Positions 9,311 to 19,849 of a DNA stretch of 64,000 nt are shown here, one piece after another. The notes beneath the pieces were generated by a model. That model was not told the origin of the DNA. It ran no database searches and saw nothing but the letters and a program-made list of their open reading frames with translations. The DNA comes from Ignavibacterium sp. Lineage in GTDB: Bacteria > Bacteroidota > Ignavibacteria > Ignavibacteriales > Ignavibacteriaceae. The translations under genes and the position numbers were made by a program. Every line of letters starts with the position of its first letter. Positions within the stretch are counted from its first letter, which is position 1. The stretch spans positions 62,001-126,000 of the forward strand of contig JAGXRK010000044.1 of the NCBI GenBank assembly GCA_018335755.1. The letters are read 5' to 3'.

Positions 9311-9814
9311 ATGATAATTAAAATTTCAAATCTTGTTGAGGGGAAATATGAATTCAGTTTTGATGAAAGTATTAAAAAAATTGAGCTGGAAGAACCTTTT
9401 TTTGGTAACTTCCATTCAGATGTTGTGCTTAATAAGCTTCATGATCAATTAATAGTTGAAGTTCATACAACGGTAAACGCCAAATTTGAATGTGACAGGT
9501 GCAGTACAGAATTTTCTACAATACTTAAAAATGATTATGTGATGGTTTATTTGATGAATGAATCACCTGTCGATACTGAAGCACTTAATGTTGCTTATCT
9601 TCCGCACGATGCAGCAACTATAAATTTAAAAAATGATCTTAAAGAATTTGCAGTTCTTTCTATACCAATGAAAAAGCTTTGCAATACTGATTGTAAGGGA
9701 TTATGTTACAGATGCGGTGGTGATCTAAATAAAGGTGAGTGTAACTGCAAAGAACCGGAAATTGATCCCCGCTGGCAAAAATTAATTGATTTGAACAAAA
9801 ATATTAAACAATAA
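9311..9814 (+). CDS. DUF177/YceD-family protein
   Basis: The 167-residue product has the DUF177 pattern: a beta-rich N-terminal half with a CDRC pair in [11 protein letters not shown], then a Cys-rich C-terminus with [18 protein letters not shown] followed by DPRWQKL, a recognisable family ending. Plant and bacterial members are linked to 23S rRNA accumulation. The position immediately before rpmF, as in many bacteria, supports the call. The cysteines suggest zinc binding. It is the first gene of a long plus-strand operon, 15 bases upstream of rpmF. Confidence 0.88.
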   Translation: MIIKISNLVEGKYEFSFDESIKKIELEEPFFGNFHSDVVLNKLHDQLIVEVHTTVNAKFECDRCSTEFSTILKNDYVMVYLMNESPVDTEALNVAYLPHDAATINLKNDLKEFAVLSIPMKKLCNTDCKGLCYRCGGDLNKGECNCKEPEIDPRWQKLIDLNKNIKQ

Positions 9815-9828
9815 AAAGTGGAACTATA

Positions 9829-10008
9829 ATGCCTAATCCAAAACGTAAATGGTCAAAAAGCCGCAGAGATAAACGTAGAACACACTATAAGGCCAGCGCA
9901 CCATCGTTAAGTGCCTGTTCAAATTGCGGCGAAATGAAGCTTGCACATCGTGCATGTCCTTCTTGTGGTTATTATAACCAGCGCTCAATGTTCATTCCTA
10001 AAGGATAA
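9829..10008 (+). CDS. rpmF: 50S ribosomal protein L32
   Basis: A short gene of 59 residues beginning [19 protein letters not shown], the highly conserved basic N-terminus of L32. It is followed by a zinc-binding set of four cysteines ([17 protein letters not shown]) and GYYNQR. It lies between the DUF177 gene and plsX, the canonical arrangement that ties ribosome and lipid synthesis. The predicted reading frame is complete with a clean TAA stop. This is the Cys-containing (zinc) form of the protein. Confidence 0.96.
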   Translation: MPNPKRKWSKSRRDKRRTHYKASAPSLSACSNCGEMKLAHRACPSCGYYNQRSMFIPKG

Positions 10009-10023
10009 AAATACATACCCCAG

Positions 10024-11055
10024 ATGAACGATTCTGTTCAACAAAAGAATAAATGTAAAATTGTTGTTGATGCAATGGGGGGCGACTATGCCCCTCATAA
10101 TGCTGTTGAAGGAGCTATACTTGCTGCTAAAGCAAATCCTAATATTGATTTATTTCTGGTAGGTCATAAAGAAAAGATTTTAGAGGTATTAAAAGAAAAA
10201 AATCTTCAATTTGACATAAATAAACTCATTCATTCAACTCAGGTTATTGAGATGGGTGATGCTGCAGCCACATCGTTAAAAACCAAACCAGACTCATCTA
10301 TTGTAGTCGGCTGTCAGTATGTTAAAGATAAAAAAGCCGATGCTTTTGTGAGTGCGGGAAATACTGGCGCAATGATGACAGCTTCAACACTAATTATGGG
10401 CAGAATTCCGGGTGTTGGACGACCTACTATTGGGGCAGAATTTCCGAGCACAAGAGGATTTTGTTATCTTTACGATGTTGGAGCCGGTAAAGATGCTAAA
10501 CCACAGCATCTTTATGAGTATGCAGTCATGGGTGTTATATACGCTAAAGAAATGCATGGGATAATCAAACCCTCTGTAGGACTCTTAAGTATGGGTGAAG
10601 AAGAAAGTAAAGGTAATGAAGTCACTCTGGCGGCATACAGATTATTGAGAGATTCAGAACTTAATTTTATTGGTAATGTCGAGGGAAGAGATATCCTAAA
10701 TGGACCAGCTGATGTTGTTATTTGCGATGGGTTTGTTGGAAACATAATACTTAAATTTGGTGAATCTGTTCCTAAATTGTTAAAATATCTTCTCCAGCAA
10801 ACTGCTAAACAAAGTTTACTTGACAAACTGAAAATTGGGTTTTCAAAGGGTGTGCTTAGAAAATCATTAAAAAGTATGGATTACCAGGAGCATGGTGGTG
10901 TTCCGCTTTTAGGTGTGAACGGTATAAGCATAATTGGTCATGGTTCAAGTTCGTCAAAAGCTATTAAAAATATGGTCAGTAAAGCTTACCATATGTTTGA
11001 ACACCAGCTCGTTAAGAAAATTGAAAATTCATTAAAAAATAATCAGAATAAATAA
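10024..11055 (+). CDS. plsX: Phosphate acyltransferase PlsX
   Basis: The 343-residue product has the PlsX landmarks: VVDAMGGDYAPHNAVEGA at the N-terminus, SAGNTGAMM, the GRIPGVGRPT loop, LLSMGEEESKGNE, CDGFVGNI, and the C-terminal GVNGISIIGHGSS. The enzyme turns acyl-ACP into acyl-phosphate, the first committed step of the PlsX/PlsY phospholipid route, as a peripheral membrane protein. Neighbours rpmF and fabH match the standard operon. It starts with ATG 15 bases after rpmF. Confidence 0.96.
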   Translation: MNDSVQQKNKCKIVVDAMGGDYAPHNAVEGAILAAKANPNIDLFLVGHKEKILEVLKEKNLQFDINKLIHSTQVIEMGDAAATSLKTKPDSSIVVGCQYVKDKKADAFVSAGNTGAMMTASTLIMGRIPGVGRPTIGAEFPSTRGFCYLYDVGAGKDAKPQHLYEYAVMGVIYAKEMHGIIKPSVGLLSMGEEESKGNEVTLAAYRLLRDSELNFIGNVEGRDILNGPADVVICDGFVGNIILKFGESVPKLLKYLLQQTAKQSLLDKLKIGFSKGVLRKSLKSMDYQEHGGVPLLGVNGISIIGHGSSSSKAIKNMVSKAYHMFEHQLVKKIENSLKNNQNK

Positions 11056-11065
11056 AGGTAAAGTA

Positions 11066-12061
11066 TTGAGTAAAAAATTTAACGCAATGATTACAGGGGT
11101 GGGGATGTATGTTCCTGATAAAGTGTTAGATAATGCTTATTTTGAAAAAGTAGTAGAAACTAATAGTGAATGGATTATTACCCGAACCGGTATTAAAGAA
11201 AGACGGTTACTTGAAAACGGTGCAACAAGCGATCTTGCTTACAAAGCAGCCGAAGACCTTTTTAAAAAGCACAATGTTAACAAAGATGAAATTGATGTTA
11301 TAATAGTTGCCACAGTTACTCCGGATATGTTATTTCCTGCAACTGCCTGTCTTGTGCAGGATAAGCTTGGATGTAAAAATGCCTGGGGTTTTGATCTTTC
11401 AGCCGCATGCTCCGGCTTCTTATTCGCTTTGCAAACTGGCGCAGCACTGGTTGAATCTGGTACTTATAAAAAAGTTTTGGTTATTGGTGCTGATAAAATG
11501 AGTGCAATAACTGATTATACAGATCGAAATACTTGCATATTATTCGGAGATGCAGGTTCAGCCGTATTACTTGAACCTACTGAAGATAAATCTCTGGGTA
11601 TTCTGGATTCAATATTAAGAATTGATGGAAGCGGCAAAGATGCTCTTTATATGTTAGGTGGAGGCAGTCTAAATCCTCCCACCCATGAAACTGTTGATAA
11701 TAAAATGCACTACATTTATCAGGATGGTAAAGCTGTATTTAAAGTAGCAGTTAAAGGTATGGCTGACGTTTCCTATGAGATTATGCAAAAAAATAATCTC
11801 AAGTCAGATGATGTCGCTTATCTTGTTCCGCATCAGGCAAATTTAAGAATTATTGATGCAACCGCTGAAAGGATGGGCATTGCCAAAGATAAAGTAATGA
11901 TTAATATTGGTAAATATGGTAATACAACTGCTGCAACTATTCCGCTTTGCTTAACCGAGTATTATCGTGAAGGTAAAGTGAAGAAGGGCGATAAACTTAT
12001 TTTAGCAGCCTTTGGTGCTGGTTATACATGGGGCTCGACTTATTTAGTGTGGTCATTGTAA
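11066..12061 (+). CDS. fabH: Beta-ketoacyl-ACP synthase III
   Basis: A 331-residue condensing enzyme with the catalytic Cys115 in LSAACSGFLF and the partner His and Asn in VPHQANLRI and GKYGNTTAA, the FabH-type C-H-N triad. It joins acetyl-CoA (or a branched primer) with malonyl-ACP to begin fatty-acid synthesis. The start is a TTG at 11066 with a GGTAAAG ribosome-binding-like stretch just upstream; no better ATG fits the conserved N-terminus. It follows plsX by 10 bases and precedes fabD. Confidence 0.96.
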   Translation: MSKKFNAMITGVGMYVPDKVLDNAYFEKVVETNSEWIITRTGIKERRLLENGATSDLAYKAAEDLFKKHNVNKDEIDVIIVATVTPDMLFPATACLVQDKLGCKNAWGFDLSAACSGFLFALQTGAALVESGTYKKVLVIGADKMSAITDYTDRNTCILFGDAGSAVLLEPTEDKSLGILDSILRIDGSGKDALYMLGGGSLNPPTHETVDNKMHYIYQDGKAVFKVAVKGMADVSYEIMQKNNLKSDDVAYLVPHQANLRIIDATAERMGIAKDKVMINIGKYGNTTAATIPLCLTEYYREGKVKKGDKLILAAFGAGYTWGSTYLVWSL

Positions 12062-12079
12062 AATTTCTGATTCTTTTTT

Positions 12080-12994
12080 ATGAGTAAAAGAGCGTTTTTA
12101 TTTCCCGGACAGGGATCTCAATATGTCGGTATGGCTAAAGACTTGTTTGAAAACTTTGTTGAAGCCAAAGAAATGATTAAAACTGCCGATGATGCATTGG
12201 GTGTTAATCTTTCATACATTATGTTTAATGGACCAGAAGATCAACTAAGGCAAACGGAATTTACCCAACCGGCTATATTTCTTCACAGCGTTGTACTTGC
12301 AAGTTTGATTAGAACATTGGATTTTGATGCAGCCGCAGGTCACTCATTAGGAGAATATTCTGCGCTCGTTGCAACAAGGTCTTTTCAATTTTATGATGCT
12401 GTTAAACTTGTCAGGGCTAGGGGAATAGCTATGCAGAAAGCAGGTCAGGAGAATCCTGGTACTCTGGCGGCGATTGTCGGTCTTACTCCGGCGATAGTAG
12501 AAGAACTTTGTAATCAGGCTTCTGTTGAAGGCATTGTTCAATGTGCAAATTTTAATTCTCCAGGCCAAATTGTAATTTCTGGTTCAGTTAATGGTGTAAG
12601 AAAAGCTATGGAATTATGTAAAGCAGGGGGTGCTAAAATGGTTAAGGAACTTGTTGTTAGCGGAGCTTTTCATTCACCTTTAATGCAAAATGCAAAAGAT
12701 AGTTTACTTGAAGCACTTGAAGCGGCACCGATTTATGATTCGAGGGTTCCGGTTTATGCAAACGTTACCGCTAAACCTGTTCATAAAAAAGAAGAAATTA
12801 AAGATCTGCTGCACCAACAGGTCACGGCACCTGTTAGATGGGAAGAAACAATCAACAATATGATCAGTGATGGTATTGATGAATTTTATGAATTAGGTCC
12901 CGGTAAAGTTTTGCAGGGCCTGGTTAAAAGAATAAATCCCGATGTCAGTTGCTTCGGCATTGAGAAGTACGAAGATGTGGAGAAGTATATTTAA
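12080..12994 (+). CDS. fabD: Malonyl-CoA:ACP transacylase
   Basis: The 304-residue product begins with FLFPGQGSQYVGM and carries the nucleophile Ser89 in GHSLGEYSAL. The catalytic His is in SGAFHSPLM, and the family motif PGKVLQGLVKR is near the end. It transfers malonyl from CoA to ACP for chain elongation. The stop TAA overlaps the ATG of the next gene by one base (TAATG), indicating coupled translation within the fatty-acid operon. Confidence 0.96.
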   Translation: MSKRAFLFPGQGSQYVGMAKDLFENFVEAKEMIKTADDALGVNLSYIMFNGPEDQLRQTEFTQPAIFLHSVVLASLIRTLDFDAAAGHSLGEYSALVATRSFQFYDAVKLVRARGIAMQKAGQENPGTLAAIVGLTPAIVEELCNQASVEGIVQCANFNSPGQIVISGSVNGVRKAMELCKAGGAKMVKELVVSGAFHSPLMQNAKDSLLEALEAAPIYDSRVPVYANVTAKPVHKKEEIKDLLHQQVTAPVRWEETINNMISDGIDEFYELGPGKVLQGLVKRINPDVSCFGIEKYEDVEKYI

Positions 12995-13590
12995 TGAGTG
13001 AAGAAAATAAAAACTTTAGTAAAAAAATTAAAAAAATTTTTATTGATCCTAAGATTTTTACCTTTAAATTTGGGTGTAAATGTCAGGGTGAATGCTGCAA
13101 CTATGGTGTATTCACAGACCAGAAAGAAGCTGAATTCATCATTAGCATAAAAGATAAAATTATTCCACTTATGGATGAATCTCAGTCCAAAAACGTAAGT
13201 AATTGGTTTGAACCTCCAGAAGAAGATGAAGATTTCGATTCCGGTTTTGCTGTAGGAACTGAAATAATAAATGGTAAGTGTACTTTTCTGGACAAAGACG
13301 GACTTTGTACCTTGCAGAAGCTTGCAATACTTGAGGGAAAGCATCAATGGGAATACAAACCTATGTATTGTATTTTATTCCCGCTTACAATTTTTGAAGG
13401 TGCCATAACTATCGATGATGAACATATCGACAGGTTAAAATACTGTAATAAAGTTGATGCTAATGAACTTACTATTTATGAAACTTGTCGGGATGAACTG
13501 AAACACTTCTTTGGCAATGAAGCGTTTGCTGAACTCGAAAAATATCGTGAAGAGTATCTTAACGAAATTCAAATCGGAGCTGAAAAATGA
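12994..13590 (+). CDS. DUF3109-family cysteine-rich protein
   Basis: A 198-residue protein with an N-terminal Cys cluster (CKCQGECC), a further pair in CTFLDKDGLCTLQ, and later cysteines in MYCILFP and KYCN. This spacing matches the DUF3109 family, common in Bacteroidota and relatives and related to YkgJ-type proteins suspected of binding metal or Fe-S. No reaction is known. It is inserted between fabD and fabG and overlaps both by 1 and 4 bases, so it is made together with the fatty-acid enzymes. A link to lipid synthesis is only inferred from that. Confidence 0.82.
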   Translation: MSEENKNFSKKIKKIFIDPKIFTFKFGCKCQGECCNYGVFTDQKEAEFIISIKDKIIPLMDESQSKNVSNWFEPPEEDEDFDSGFAVGTEIINGKCTFLDKDGLCTLQKLAILEGKHQWEYKPMYCILFPLTIFEGAITIDDEHIDRLKYCNKVDANELTIYETCRDELKHFFGNEAFAELEKYREEYLNEIQIGAEK

Positions 13591-14366
13591 TGGCAGCTAA
13601 TAATAAAAGTATGCATAATAAAAGAGCAATAGTAACCGGTGGGACAAGAGGAATTGGTAGGGCAATAGTTAAAGAACTTGCAAAAAAAAGTTGCTGTGGA
13701 GTTCTTTTTTCAGATGTTGCATTTGTATACAACAGCTGCGATGAATGCGCTGATGAAATAATGAAAGAAATTGATTACCCTGGAACTAACATTCATGCCT
13801 TTAAAGCTGATGCAAGTTCACTTGAACAGGCTGAAGAAACAGTTAATGCAGCAATAGAAAAACTAGGTGGCGTAGATATACTGGTAAATAATGCCGGAAT
13901 TACAAGGGATAATCTTCTATTGAGAATGACGGAAAAAGATTTTGATGACGTGATCAGTGCAAATCTTAAAAGTGTCTTTAATTATACAAAAGCTGTAATC
14001 AAACCCATGATTGCTCAAAGATATGGTAGGATAGTCAATATTTCATCTGTAGTTGGTTTAATTGGAAATCCTGGCCAATCAAACTATTCTGCTTCAAAAG
14101 CCGGTGTTGTCGGGTTTACAAAGTCAATGGCCAGAGAATTAGCTTCAAGAGGAATTACAGTAAATGCGGTAGCCCCGGGTTATATTCAAACGGATATGAC
14201 AAATAAACTTAATGATGAACAGAGACAAAAATTAGTTCAGAATATTCCGCTGGGTAGAATGGGCTCTCCTGAAGATATTGCCAGGGTTGTTGCATTTTTA
14301 TGCAGCCCCGATGCTGATTATATTACAGGTCAGGTTATTGCTGTTGATGGCGGAATGACAATGTAG
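13587..14366 (+). CDS. fabG: 3-oxoacyl-ACP reductase
   Basis: The 259-residue SDR enzyme has the NADPH motif TGGTRGIGRAI, the NNAGITRDNLLLRM segment typical of FabG, catalytic Ser in NISSVVG, YSASKAG with the Tyr/Lys pair, and a C-terminus ending DGGMTM. It reduces 3-oxoacyl-ACP during elongation. It overlaps the DUF3109 gene by 4 bases. An ATG three bases after the first is also possible, and the conserved part starts about residue 10. An 86-base gap precedes acpP. Confidence 0.95.
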   Translation: MMAANNKSMHNKRAIVTGGTRGIGRAIVKELAKKSCCGVLFSDVAFVYNSCDECADEIMKEIDYPGTNIHAFKADASSLEQAEETVNAAIEKLGGVDILVNNAGITRDNLLLRMTEKDFDDVISANLKSVFNYTKAVIKPMIAQRYGRIVNISSVVGLIGNPGQSNYSASKAGVVGFTKSMARELASRGITVNAVAPGYIQTDMTNKLNDEQRQKLVQNIPLGRMGSPEDIARVVAFLCSPDADYITGQVIAVDGGMTM

Positions 14367-14458
14367 GATTTGTTTCTTAGAATTCAATTTTATTAAATTT
14401 AATATAAGTATTATTAAAATCACTAAAACTTTCTAATAACTAATAACAGGAGATGAAA

Positions 14459-14692
14459 ATGGATGTTGAAGCTAAAGTAAAAGAGATCATCATCGACAAA
14501 CTTGGCGTAGAAGATTCTCAAATTACACCGGAAGCTTCTTTCACAAACGATTTAGGTGCAGATTCACTTGATATCGTTGAATTAGTAATGGGATTTGAAA
14601 GCGCTTTTCAAATTTCTATACCTGACGAAGATGCTGAAAAAATCGGCACCGTTGGTGATGCAGTAAATTACTTAAAAGAAAAATTAGGATAA
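14459..14692 (+). CDS. acpP: Acyl carrier protein
   Basis: A small acidic four-helix protein with the phosphopantetheine attachment Ser36 in [11 protein letters not shown]. Two ATGs stand six bases apart. The first (14453) directly abuts the AGGAG at 14448-14452, whereas the second (14459) has a normal 6-base spacing, so I chose 14459 ([10 protein letters not shown], 77 residues). It carries the growing acyl chain for FabD/FabH/FabG/FabF encoded around it. High expression is expected, and a hairpin follows the gene. Confidence 0.95.
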   Translation: MDVEAKVKEIIIDKLGVEDSQITPEASFTNDLGADSLDIVELVMGFESAFQISIPDEDAEKIGTVGDAVNYLKEKLG

Positions 14693-14700
14693 TTGAATCT

Positions 14701-14734
14701 GGGTGTCCTAAGATAAACTAACGGCACCCTTTTT
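14701..14734 (+). terminator. Intrinsic terminator or attenuator after acpP
   Basis: GGGTGTC (14701-14707) can pair with GGCACCC (14723-14729), with one G-T wobble, and is followed by TTTTT. It lies between acpP and fabF, so it may lower fabF transcription relative to acpP rather than end the operon. Confidence 0.55.
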
Positions 14735-14778
14735 CATTTTTCTTTCCCCAAAACCTCCATAAAACTTCCGGAGTTTAT

Positions 14779-16026
14779 ATGAGTAAGAGAAGAGTAGTTG
14801 TAACCGGATTAGGTGCAATAACTCCTATCGCTGTTGGAACTAATAATTATTGGAATGCCCTTTTAGAAGGTAAAAATGGTGTTGATTTAATTACTAAATT
14901 CGATACTACGCGTTTCGATACGAAGTTTGCAGCGGAAGTCAAAGATTTTAACCCTGAAAATTTCCTTGATAAAAAAACAATTAAACGGCTGGATCCTTTC
15001 TCTCAATTTGCAATTGCCTCCTCGGAAATTGCAGTTACTGATTCCGGGATAAATCTTGACAAAATTAATAAAGAAAGAGCCGGTGTTATTTTTGGAAGCG
15101 GAATAGGTGGAATGGAGGCATTACAAAATGAACACTGGAAATATTTTCAGGATAGAAATCCGAAAGTTATTAGTCCCTTCTTTATTCCTATGATGATAGC
15201 AGACCTCGCTGCAGGCCAAATATCTATGCGATTTGGATTGAAAGGTCCTAACTACGCAACAACATCTGCCTGTGCTACAGCTTCGCATTCTATTTCCGAT
15301 GCTTTTATGCATATTCAGAGAGGCAGTGCTGATTTGATAATATGTGGCGGCTCAGAAGCTTCAATTGCGGAAATTGCAATTGGCGGATTCAATGCTATGC
15401 GTGCTATATCAACCTGGAATGACAATTATAAGGAAGCATCCCGCCCATTTGATCTTAAACGAAATGGTTTTGTAATGGGTGAAGGGGCTGGTGCTTTAGT
15501 TCTTGAAAGCCTGGAACACGCGCTGGATAGAGGGGCAAAAATTTACGCAGAATTAGCCGGAATAGGATTAACCGCAGATGCTTACCATATAACTGCTCCT
15601 GCACCAAATGGCGAAGGTGCTTACAGGTCTATGAAAATTGCAATTGAGGATGCCGGACTGACTCCAAATGATATTGATTACATAAACGCACACGGAACCT
15701 CAACTCCTCATAATGATGTAAATGAAACTAAGGCTATTAAAAATCTTTTTGGTAATCATGCTTACAAGCTTATAATCAGTTCTACCAAATCAATGACAGG
15801 TCATTTACTCGGTGCTGCCGGTGGTATAGAAGCTATTGCAACTATTTATTCTTTAGTTAATGACATAGTTCCGCCTACAATAAATTTAACAATTCCTGAT
15901 CCGGAATGCGATTTAAATTATAGCCCAGTAAAACCAACCAAGAGAAAGGTAAATGCGGCAATAAGCAATACCTTCGGATTTGGCGGGCATAATGCATCTC
16001 TGTTATTTAAAAAATTTGAGGAATAG
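14779..16026 (+). CDS. fabF: Beta-ketoacyl-ACP synthase II
   Basis: The 415-residue condensing enzyme has catalytic Cys165 in TTSACATASHSI and the two histidines of the FabF/FabB type in INAHGTSTPHND and SMTGHLLGAAGG, giving a C-H-H triad. It elongates acyl-ACP with malonyl-ACP. The length and the ending SNTFGFGGHNASL are typical. It follows the acpP hairpin and is 3 bases before the rnc start, so rnc is read from the same message. Confidence 0.96.
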   Translation: MSKRRVVVTGLGAITPIAVGTNNYWNALLEGKNGVDLITKFDTTRFDTKFAAEVKDFNPENFLDKKTIKRLDPFSQFAIASSEIAVTDSGINLDKINKERAGVIFGSGIGGMEALQNEHWKYFQDRNPKVISPFFIPMMIADLAAGQISMRFGLKGPNYATTSACATASHSISDAFMHIQRGSADLIICGGSEASIAEIAIGGFNAMRAISTWNDNYKEASRPFDLKRNGFVMGEGAGALVLESLEHALDRGAKIYAELAGIGLTADAYHITAPAPNGEGAYRSMKIAIEDAGLTPNDIDYINAHGTSTPHNDVNETKAIKNLFGNHAYKLIISSTKSMTGHLLGAAGGIEAIATIYSLVNDIVPPTINLTIPDPECDLNYSPVKPTKRKVNAAISNTFGFGGHNASLLFKKFEE

Positions 16027-16029
16027 TTC

Positions 16030-16815
16030 TTGAATCTTCTCAGCTGGCTATACAAAAAACTCAAACAAAGAGAAAAGCAGCGCCATTCGAAAGTCATTTC
16101 AAAGCACTTAAGTGCATCTAAATTGTCTGAATTAGAAGCAATTCTAGGTTTTGAAATTAAAAATAAATCGCACTATATCCGTGCATTAATTCATCGTTCT
16201 TTTCTGGAATATATGGAAGCTGATGATGATTCGAATGAACGGCTGGAGTTTTTGGGTGATTCAGTTTTAAGCCTGGTAGTTGCTGAATATCTTTTTGAAA
16301 ATTTTCCTGATAAAGATGAGGGCTTTTTAACCAAGGTAAGGGCAAAACTTGTTAATAGACTGGCTTTATCTGATTCAGCTGAATCAATGGGTCTGCAGAA
16401 GTTTATTCTTGTGAGTAAGAATTTATCCGATAGATTCTCTGCAGCCTCAAAAACAGTTCTTTCCGATGCGCTAGAAGCTCTTATTGGGGCTATCTACCTT
16501 GACCACGGTCTTCAAACTTGTAAAAACTTTATTCAGCGAGTATTAATTGATCCAAATATTAAAGAGGGTGATTATCTGATTGATGAAAATTACAAGAGTC
16601 AGCTTCTTGAGTATGCCCAGGCAAATAAGTTCGAAATACCTTCCTACTCAGTTATTAATGAAGAAGGTCCTCAGCACGAAAGAATTTTTACGGTAAAAGT
16701 CACTCTAAATAATAATATCTCTGGCATAGGTAAGGGTAGGAACAAAAAAACAGCAGAACAAAATGCAGCAAGAGCAGCCCTTTCAAAAATTTATCACAAT
16801 ATCTCATCTGAATAA
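16030..16815 (+). CDS. rnc: Ribonuclease III
   Basis: A 261-residue protein with the RNase III signature NERLEFLGDSVLSLVVAEYLF, a second acidic site in LSDALEALIGAIYLD, and a C-terminal double-stranded RNA binding domain ending in GIGKGRNKKTAEQNAARAAL. It processes rRNA precursors and other duplex RNA. The chosen start is a TTG at 16030 (MNLLSWLYKKLKQ). About 30 basic residues precede the catalytic domain, longer than in E. coli, so a later start is possible. The acpP-fabF-rnc order is widely conserved. Confidence 0.95.
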   Translation: MNLLSWLYKKLKQREKQRHSKVISKHLSASKLSELEAILGFEIKNKSHYIRALIHRSFLEYMEADDDSNERLEFLGDSVLSLVVAEYLFENFPDKDEGFLTKVRAKLVNRLALSDSAESMGLQKFILVSKNLSDRFSAASKTVLSDALEALIGAIYLDHGLQTCKNFIQRVLIDPNIKEGDYLIDENYKSQLLEYAQANKFEIPSYSVINEEGPQHERIFTVKVTLNNNISGIGKGRNKKTAEQNAARAALSKIYHNISSE

Positions 16816-16948
16816 TTTTACTATTTTATTTCCATTCTGTTCCTATAAATTGAATCAGTTTTTACAATTATTTGTTTTATTTTAGTGTATACTTTTAAAA
16901 TAATTTTAACTGATTTAAAAGAAATTTTATAATTCTAAAGGCGCAAAA

Positions 16949-19849
16949 ATGTTATCGTTAAAACATCCGGATAATTTTGTAAACAGGCATATTGGTCCAA
17001 CAGAATCAGAAATAAAGGAAATGCTCGAAGCATGCGGGGTTCAGTCTATTAATGAACTTATCCAACAGACAATTCCACAAAAAATAAGATTAAATGAAAA
17101 TATTTCTTTAGAACCTGCTCTAAGTGAGTATGATTTTATAAGTTTCCTCCGAAATCTTGGTTCGAAGAATAAGATATTCAAATCTTACATTGGAATGGGA
17201 TACTATCCAACAATTCTACCACCGGTAATTCAGAGGAATATTCTGGAAAATCCTGGATGGTACACTCAATACACTCCTTATCAAGCAGAAATTGCCCAAG
17301 GCAGATTAGAAGCTTTGTTAAACTTTCAAACTATGGTTTCCGAATTAACCGGGATGAAACTTGCAAATGCATCTTTACTTGATGAAGGAACCGCCGCCGC
17401 TGAGGCAATGGTAATGTTTTTTAATCTTAGAAAAAAAGAAAAACAAAACTCCGTAAAGTTTTTTGTTGATCAGGAAATTTTTCCACAAACAGTAGATGTG
17501 CTTAAATCAAGAGCATTAGGATTTAATATTGAGCTGGTTATTGGTGATCATAAAACTCAAAAATTTGATAATAACTTTTTTGGTTTGATAGTTCAATATC
17601 CATCAAATACTGGTGAAGTTAATGATTACAGAGATCTGTTCAGTTCAGCCGATGAATTCGGAATTTACAAAATAGTCGCAGCGGATTTATTAAGTCTCGC
17701 TTTGTTAACACCTCCCGGAGAATTTGGAGCGGATGTAGTTGTTGGTTCCACTCAAAGATTTGGTGTTCCGATGGGTTATGGCGGTCCTCACGCCGGATAT
17801 TTTGCCACTAAAGATGAATTTAAAAGGAATATTCCTGGCCGGGTTATCGGCATTTCCATTGACGCACAAGGTAATTCTGCTCTTCGTATGGCTTTGCAAA
17901 CCAGGGAGCAGCATATCAGACGTGAGAAAGCGACCAGCAATATTTGTACTGCGCAGGTTTTACTTGCTGTTATTGCAGGTATGTATGCTGCTTATCATGG
18001 CCCTAATGGAATTAAGAGGATTGCAGAAAAAATCCACGGGTTAACAAAACTACTTGATTACGGTCTTAAGGGGTTGGGCTTTAAACAAATAAATAGCATT
18101 TACTTTGATACTCTAGTTATTGAATCTGATAAAGAACAAATAAAGACTATACGTGAAAACTCTTTACAAAAGCAGATAAACCTTAGATATTTTGATAATT
18201 CATTTATAGGAGTATCATTAAGTGAAATAACTACAGTTTCAGATGTTATTGAATTGCTGAATATGTTTGCCGATGTAAAAGGGAAAAAGTTGAATGAAAC
18301 TGAAATAAAAAAATATTCAGAATCTATTAAACTTGATTTACCTGAAAAGTTTTTAAGAACATCCGGATATATGGGACATCCGGTGTTTAATACTTATCAT
18401 TCCGAAACGGAACTATTGAGATATATGAAACAGCTTGAAAATAAAGATCTTTCACTGGTTCACTCTATGATTCCGTTAGGCTCATGCACAATGAAACTAA
18501 ATGCAACAACTGAAATGCTGGGTGTAACTATTCCAGAGTTTTCAGAAATTCATCCATTTGCACCGATTGATCAGGCTGAAGGCTATCAAAAATTATTTTT
18601 GGAATTAGAAAACGACCTTTCAAAACTTACGGGATTTGCCGCCGTATCGTTACAACCAAACTCCGGGGCTCAAGGTGAATTTTCAGGACTTTCAGTAATT
18701 CGGGCTTATCATGAAAGTAAAGGAGAAGGACACAGAAATATTGTGGTTATTCCGTCTTCCGCTCATGGTACAAATCCAGCCAGTGCAGTTATGGCAGGAA
18801 TGAAAGTGGTTGTAGTAAACTGCGATGATCTTGGAAATATTGATCTCGATGATCTAAGAAAGAAAGTTGAAATAAATAAAAATAACTTGTCATCTTTAAT
18901 GATCACTTATCCCTCGACGCATGGTGTATTTGAAGAAAGTATTGTTGAAATATGTGAATTAATTCACTCTAAAGGCGGACAGGTTTATATGGATGGTGCA
19001 AACCTTAACGCGCAAGTTGGATTGACTACTCCCGGACTTATTGGAGCTGATGTTTGTCATTTAAATCTTCATAAAACTTTTTGTATTCCACACGGTGGCG
19101 GTGGGCCTGGTATGGGTCCGATTGCTGTTGCAGAACACCTTACTCCTTTTTTACCCGGACATAGTGTTATAAACATCAATAAGGCAAAATCCATAAATGC
19201 TGTTTCTGCTGCTCCGTGGGGTAGTGCAAGTATTTTACTAATTTCTTATGCTTATATAAAATTAATGGGCAGTGTAGGATTAAAAACAGCAACTGAGATC
19301 GCCATTCTAAATGCAAATTACATTAAATCGAATCTTGAGAAGCACTTCAGCGTTTTGTACTCAGGAATTAATGGCAGAGTTGCCCACGAACTTATTTTTG
19401 ATATGCGGGAATTTAAAAACTCTGCTCATATTGAAGTTGAAGATATTGCAAAAAGACTAATGGATTATGGGTTCCATGCACCAACTGTCTCTTTTCCGGT
19501 TCCCGGTACACTTATGGTTGAACCAACTGAAAGCGAATCTAAAATTGAACTTGATCGTTTCTGCGAAGCATTAATATCAATAAAATCTGAAATTAAGGAA
19601 ATTGAACAGGGATTAGAAGATCCGATTAATAATGTGTTAAAGAATGCTCCACATACGATACAAATGGTCTGTTCCGATAACTGGACTCATCCTTATCCAA
19701 GAGCGAAAGCTGCTTATCCATTACCGTGGACTATCAAACATAAATTCTGGGCTTCTGTGGCAAGAGTTGACAATGCTTACGGTGATAGAAATTTAGTGTG
19801 CAGTTGTTTGCCAGTTTCAGATTATAACGATGAACCTGTTGAAGTTTAA
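16949..19849 (+). CDS. gcvP: Glycine dehydrogenase (decarboxylating), P-protein, single chain
   Basis: The 966-residue product begins with the P-protein signature [13 protein letters not shown] and has two PLP-fold halves. The PLP lysine lies in [17 protein letters not shown] in the C-terminal half, and [11 protein letters not shown] closes the protein. It decarboxylates glycine and passes aminomethyl to the H-protein. The subunits are fused here, as in proteobacteria and eukaryotes, instead of split gcvPA/gcvPB. gcvT and gcvH are not in the window. The 133-base upstream gap shows no glycine riboswitch that I can recognise. Confidence 0.96.
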   Translation: MLSLKHPDNFVNRHIGPTESEIKEMLEACGVQSINELIQQTIPQKIRLNENISLEPALSEYDFISFLRNLGSKNKIFKSYIGMGYYPTILPPVIQRNILENPGWYTQYTPYQAEIAQGRLEALLNFQTMVSELTGMKLANASLLDEGTAAAEAMVMFFNLRKKEKQNSVKFFVDQEIFPQTVDVLKSRALGFNIELVIGDHKTQKFDNNFFGLIVQYPSNTGEVNDYRDLFSSADEFGIYKIVAADLLSLALLTPPGEFGADVVVGSTQRFGVPMGYGGPHAGYFATKDEFKRNIPGRVIGISIDAQGNSALRMALQTREQHIRREKATSNICTAQVLLAVIAGMYAAYHGPNGIKRIAEKIHGLTKLLDYGLKGLGFKQINSIYFDTLVIESDKEQIKTIRENSLQKQINLRYFDNSFIGVSLSEITTVSDVIELLNMFADVKGKKLNETEIKKYSESIKLDLPEKFLRTSGYMGHPVFNTYHSETELLRYMKQLENKDLSLVHSMIPLGSCTMKLNATTEMLGVTIPEFSEIHPFAPIDQAEGYQKLFLELENDLSKLTGFAAVSLQPNSGAQGEFSGLSVIRAYHESKGEGHRNIVVIPSSAHGTNPASAVMAGMKVVVVNCDDLGNIDLDDLRKKVEINKNNLSSLMITYPSTHGVFEESIVEICELIHSKGGQVYMDGANLNAQVGLTTPGLIGADVCHLNLHKTFCIPHGGGGPGMGPIAVAEHLTPFLPGHSVININKAKSINAVSAAPWGSASILLISYAYIKLMGSVGLKTATEIAILNANYIKSNLEKHFSVLYSGINGRVAHELIFDMREFKNSAHIEVEDIAKRLMDYGFHAPTVSFPVPGTLMVEPTESESKIELDRFCEALISIKSEIKEIEQGLEDPINNVLKNAPHTIQMVCSDNWTHPYPRAKAAYPLPWTIKHKFWASVARVDNAYGDRNLVCSCLPVSDYNDEPVEV

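Noticed and set aside
12991..13347. Long antisense reading frame opposite the DUF3109 gene
   Set aside because: It lies wholly within a conserved Cys-rich gene on the other strand, is low-complexity and Phe-rich, and has no ribosome binding site.
14453..14458. First of two ATGs for acpP
   Set aside because: It directly follows AGGAG with no spacing, whereas the ATG six bases later has normal spacing.
16816..16948. Glycine riboswitch upstream of gcvP
   Set aside because: The gap is only 133 bases and very AT-rich. I could not find the conserved paired aptamer core.
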